Of a DNA stretch of 13,748 nucleotides, positions 13,710 to 13,748 are shown piece after piece. Every line of letters starts with the position of its first letter. Positions within the stretch are counted from its first letter, which is position 1. Source of the DNA: Treponema sp. (GTDB lineage Bacteria; Spirochaetota; Spirochaetia; Treponematales; Breznakiellaceae). The translations under genes and the position numbers were made by a program. The notes under the pieces are model-generated. The model ran no database searches. It saw nothing but the letters and a program-made list of their open reading frames with translations, and was not told the DNA's origin. The DNA lies in NCBI GenBank assembly GCA_020216655.1, contig JAIWNU010000051.1, forward strand, positions 1-13,748, in the 5' to 3' direction.

Positions 13710-13748
13710 ATGCATAGATTCAAAATATCCCGTTTGTTTTTTTATTTC
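13710..13748 (+). CDS. Probable second sugar ABC permease (MalG type), first 13 codons
   Basis: An ATG at 13710, 6 bp after the permease stop, opens a frame MHRFKISRLFFYF that runs off the window. A GGAGG lies at 13694-13698, 11 nt upstream, which is a rather long spacing. Position after a MalF-type permease, and a basic then hydrophobic N-terminus, fit a MalG-type partner. The evidence is mostly context, as only 13 residues are visible. Confidence 0.6.
   Translation, partial: MHRFKISRLFFYF

Noticed and set aside
1..13748. CRISPR arrays, insertion sequences, phage or defence genes, tRNAs
   Set aside because: No spaced direct repeats, transposase-like proteins, attachment-like duplications or cloverleaf-type sequences were seen; the genes are ordinary chromosomal families.

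Overview
The window reads as ordinary chromosome of a free-living or host-associated spirochaete, most likely Treponema-like. This is inferred from protein style (SPase I signal peptides ending in SAQ, AAAQ or LQAQ, a secreted tandem FMN-binding protein, and a MoxR/DUF58/transglutaminase/TPR cluster), moderate GC and strong AGGAGG ribosome sites. No rRNA or marker gene confirms it. There are no tRNAs, insertion sequences, CRISPR arrays or phage genes.

Layout. (1) Positions 1-805, minus: the N-terminal 268 residues of an AMP-forming acyl-CoA synthetase, running off the left edge. (2) 806-989: a divergent intergenic region with a perfect consensus plus-strand promoter and a 5'-leader hairpin. 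(3) 990-1811, plus: a secreted protein with two tandem FMN-binding domains, closed by an intrinsic terminator. (4) 1892-2281, plus: a small YkvA/DUF1232 membrane protein that overlaps tail to tail with (5) a minus-strand envelope cluster, 8308 down to 2235. This cluster encodes a MoxR ATPase, a DUF58 protein, and a very long TgpA-like transglutaminase fused to a TPR protein. (6) 11327 down to 8343, minus: an RpiR-family regulator, a zinc alcohol/polyol dehydrogenase and a Gfo/Idh/MocA oxidoreductase, packed as an operon. (7) 11447 to the right edge, plus: a divergent sugar ABC importer (binding protein, MalF-type permease, and the first 13 codons of a probable second permease).

How the parts work together. 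Regions 6 and 7 look like one carbohydrate or polyol uptake-and-oxidation locus. RpiR would sense a phosphorylated or free sugar and act at two similar A/T-rich 17-bp elements, 20 bp apart, in the shared intergenic region. The ABC importer would bring in the substrate and the two NAD(P)-dependent dehydrogenases would oxidise it; the substrate cannot be read from the sequence. The MoxR/DUF58/transglutaminase cluster is the widespread AAA-chaperone and vWA-like type thought to act at the cell envelope.

The most notable observations are: the transglutaminase-TPR fusion, whose junction keeps a signal-peptide-like segment and what looks like the relic start site of a once separate TPR gene; two minus-strand genes (rpiR-like and moxR) with no Shine-Dalgarno whose predicted -10 boxes lie about 7-10 nt before the ATG, suggesting leaderless mRNAs; inverted repeats inside the promoter spacers of those same two genes; and a terminator-like attenuator between the sugar-binding protein and permease genes. 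I see no clear evidence for a wholly new multi-gene system.
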